This document shows positions 5,257-5,970 of a stretch of DNA of 5,970 bases, piece by piece; positions within the stretch are counted from its first letter, which is position 1; each line of letters opens with the position of its first letter. The DNA lies in assembly GCA_031554725.1 (NCBI GenBank), contig JAVBUZ010000136.1:1-5970 (forward strand), read 5' to 3'. Source of the stretch: JAVBUZ01 sp031554725. Lineage in GTDB: Bacteria; Bacillota; Clostridia; Lachnospirales; Lachnospiraceae. A model generated the notes under the pieces. The model saw only the letters and a list, made by a program, of their open reading frames with translations, did no database searches and was not told where the DNA came from. The position numbers and the translations under genes were made by a program.

Positions 5257-5823
5257 TTAGCCGAAAAAGCCTAAATGCTCGAGTAGTATTTTAATACCCA
5301 TTATAATTAGAATAAGACCACCAACAAACTCAGCTTTTGATTTATATTTTGTACCAAAGATATTTCCGATTTTAACACCGATGCCGGATAAAACAAAGGT
5401 AATAACGCCAATGAAGGCTACGGCAGGGATGATAGGAACATCAGGTAAAAAAGCAAAGCTTACGCCAACAGCCAAGGCATCAATACTAGTTGCGATAGCG
5501 AGCAAAAACATATCTTTTATCTTTAAAGAGGCATCGGTTGAATCTTCTTCCTTGGAGAAGGATTCTTTTATCATGTTAAATCCAATTAGGAATAATAAAA
5601 TGAAGGCAATCCAATGATCTAGGAAGGTAATTTTATCTTGGAAGTTAAAACCCACAAGATAGCCAATTGCAGGCATAAGTGCCTGGAAACCACCAAACCA
5701 TAGTCCTACAATTATAATGTCGCGAAAACGTATTTTCTTTAAGGCAAGTCCTTTACAAATAGAAACAGCAAAAGCATCCATGGAAAGCCCAACGGCAATA
5801 ACAAATAAACTTAATAAGCTCAT
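5257..5823 (-). CDS. mntP: Manganese efflux pump MntP
   Basis: This 188-residue inner-membrane protein of the MntP family (formerly UPF0059/YebN) exports Mn(II). It consists of two repeats of three membrane helices. The repeat signatures are VGLSMDAFAVSICKG with Asp16 and ATSIDALAVGVSFAF with Asp115. These are the conserved acidic residues needed for transport in E. coli MntP. Helices lie at about 1-22, 35-60, 67-85, 103-123, 130-150 and 166-184, with a charged loop (KESFSKEEDSTDASLKIKD) between the halves. The length equals the family norm and the C-terminal GGLILIIMGIKILLEHLG is conserved. AGAAAGG lies about 11 bases before the ATG, a weak, distant ribosome binding site. Many mntP genes are controlled by a yybP-ykoY manganese riboswitch. 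Only about 55 bases separate this start from the terminator upstream, so no such riboswitch fits here. It converges with tnpA. Confidence 0.95.
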   Translation of the reverse strand: MSLLSLFVIAVGLSMDAFAVSICKGLALKKIRFRDIIIVGLWFGGFQALMPAIGYLVGFNFQDKITFLDHWIAFILLFLIGFNMIKESFSKEEDSTDASLKIKDMFLLAIATSIDALAVGVSFAFLPDVPIIPAVAFIGVITFVLSGIGVKIGNIFGTKYKSKAEFVGGLILIIMGIKILLEHLGFFG

Positions 5824-5878
5824 ATTAAAATGTACCTTTCTACTTTTATCAATATAGTATTAACCGCATAAATGATAA

Positions 5879-5912
5879 AAATCCTGCTTTACCCGAAGGT
5901 AAAGCAGGATTT
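5879..5912 (-). terminator. Intrinsic terminator of the upstream minus-strand gene
   Basis: A 15-bp perfect stem (5879-5893 with 5898-5912) closes a 4-base loop, TTCG on the minus strand. On the minus strand TTTTTATC runs out of the stem, the usual U-tract. It lies 11 bases after the stop of the partial gene at 5924 and separates that gene from mntP. Confidence 0.88.
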
Positions 5913-5923
5913 CGTGTTTGTAA

Positions 5924-5970
5924 TTATGCTAAACAAACGTTGATTGCACGAACTTTTCCGTTTTGAGGAT
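5924..5970 (-). CDS. C-terminal fragment of a minus-strand gene, possibly a cold-shock-domain protein
   Basis: Read on the minus strand, the frame PQNGKVRAINVCLA runs to a TAA at 5926-5924, and a strong terminator follows 11 bases later, so a gene evidently ends here. The pattern G-K-x-R-A-x-N-V followed by a few residues resembles the last beta strand of cold-shock (CspA-type) domains, where GPQAxNV is usual. With only 14 full codons visible this is a guess. Another frame (LKTEKFVQSTFV, stop at 5931-5929) is also open to the edge and cannot be excluded. Confidence 0.35.
   Translation of the reverse strand, partial: PQNGKVRAINVCLA

Noticed and set aside
5824..5880. yybP-ykoY manganese riboswitch before mntP
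   Set aside because: Only about 55 bases separate the upstream terminator from the mntP start, too few for this riboswitch, and its conserved loops are absent.

Overview
The window looks like chromosomal DNA from a low-GC Gram-positive bacterium, most likely a clostridium of the Lachnospiraceae type. The grounds are the A+T-rich coding sequence, strong AGGAGG-like ribosome binding sites, a consensus CcpA (cre) operator, an intracellular pectin-saccharide hydrolase and a clostridial-style IS200 element. No species can be named from the sequence alone.

Layout from left to right: (1) 1-233, the C-terminal DNA-binding half of an OmpR/PhoB-family response regulator, cut by the window edge. (2) About 234-900, roughly 670 bases with no credible protein. 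This stretch is dominated by two large multi-tier stem structures (248-468 and 600-740) and a weaker third one (744-871). I interpret it as a large structured non-coding RNA of unassigned class, and it is the most unusual part of the window. (3) 845-3214, a promoter and a two-gene ABC exporter operon (ATPase, then a 521-residue membrane protein). (4) 3231-4486, a self-contained carbohydrate gene: sigma-A promoter, cre site over the transcription start, a GH105 unsaturated rhamnogalacturonyl hydrolase, and a strong terminator. (5) About 4490-5240, an IS200/IS605-family element carrying only tnpA, with hairpins at both ends, a hairpin that buries the tnpA ribosome binding site, and a 3' tail of further hairpins. 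(6) 5257-5823 on the minus strand, the manganese exporter gene mntP. (7) 5879-5970, a terminator and the last 15 codons of a minus-strand gene that may encode a cold-shock-domain protein.

The genes do not form one pathway. The ABC pair works as a unit. The GH105 gene appears to be controlled separately by carbon catabolite repression. The IS has landed in the converging intergenic space between GH105 and mntP, where its right-end hairpin may serve as the mntP terminator. The response regulator lacks the sensor kinase gene that often follows such genes, and the putative RNA sits in that place.

All motif and pairing calls were made by eye. RNA class, IS boundaries and promoters need computed folding, covariance searches or expression data.
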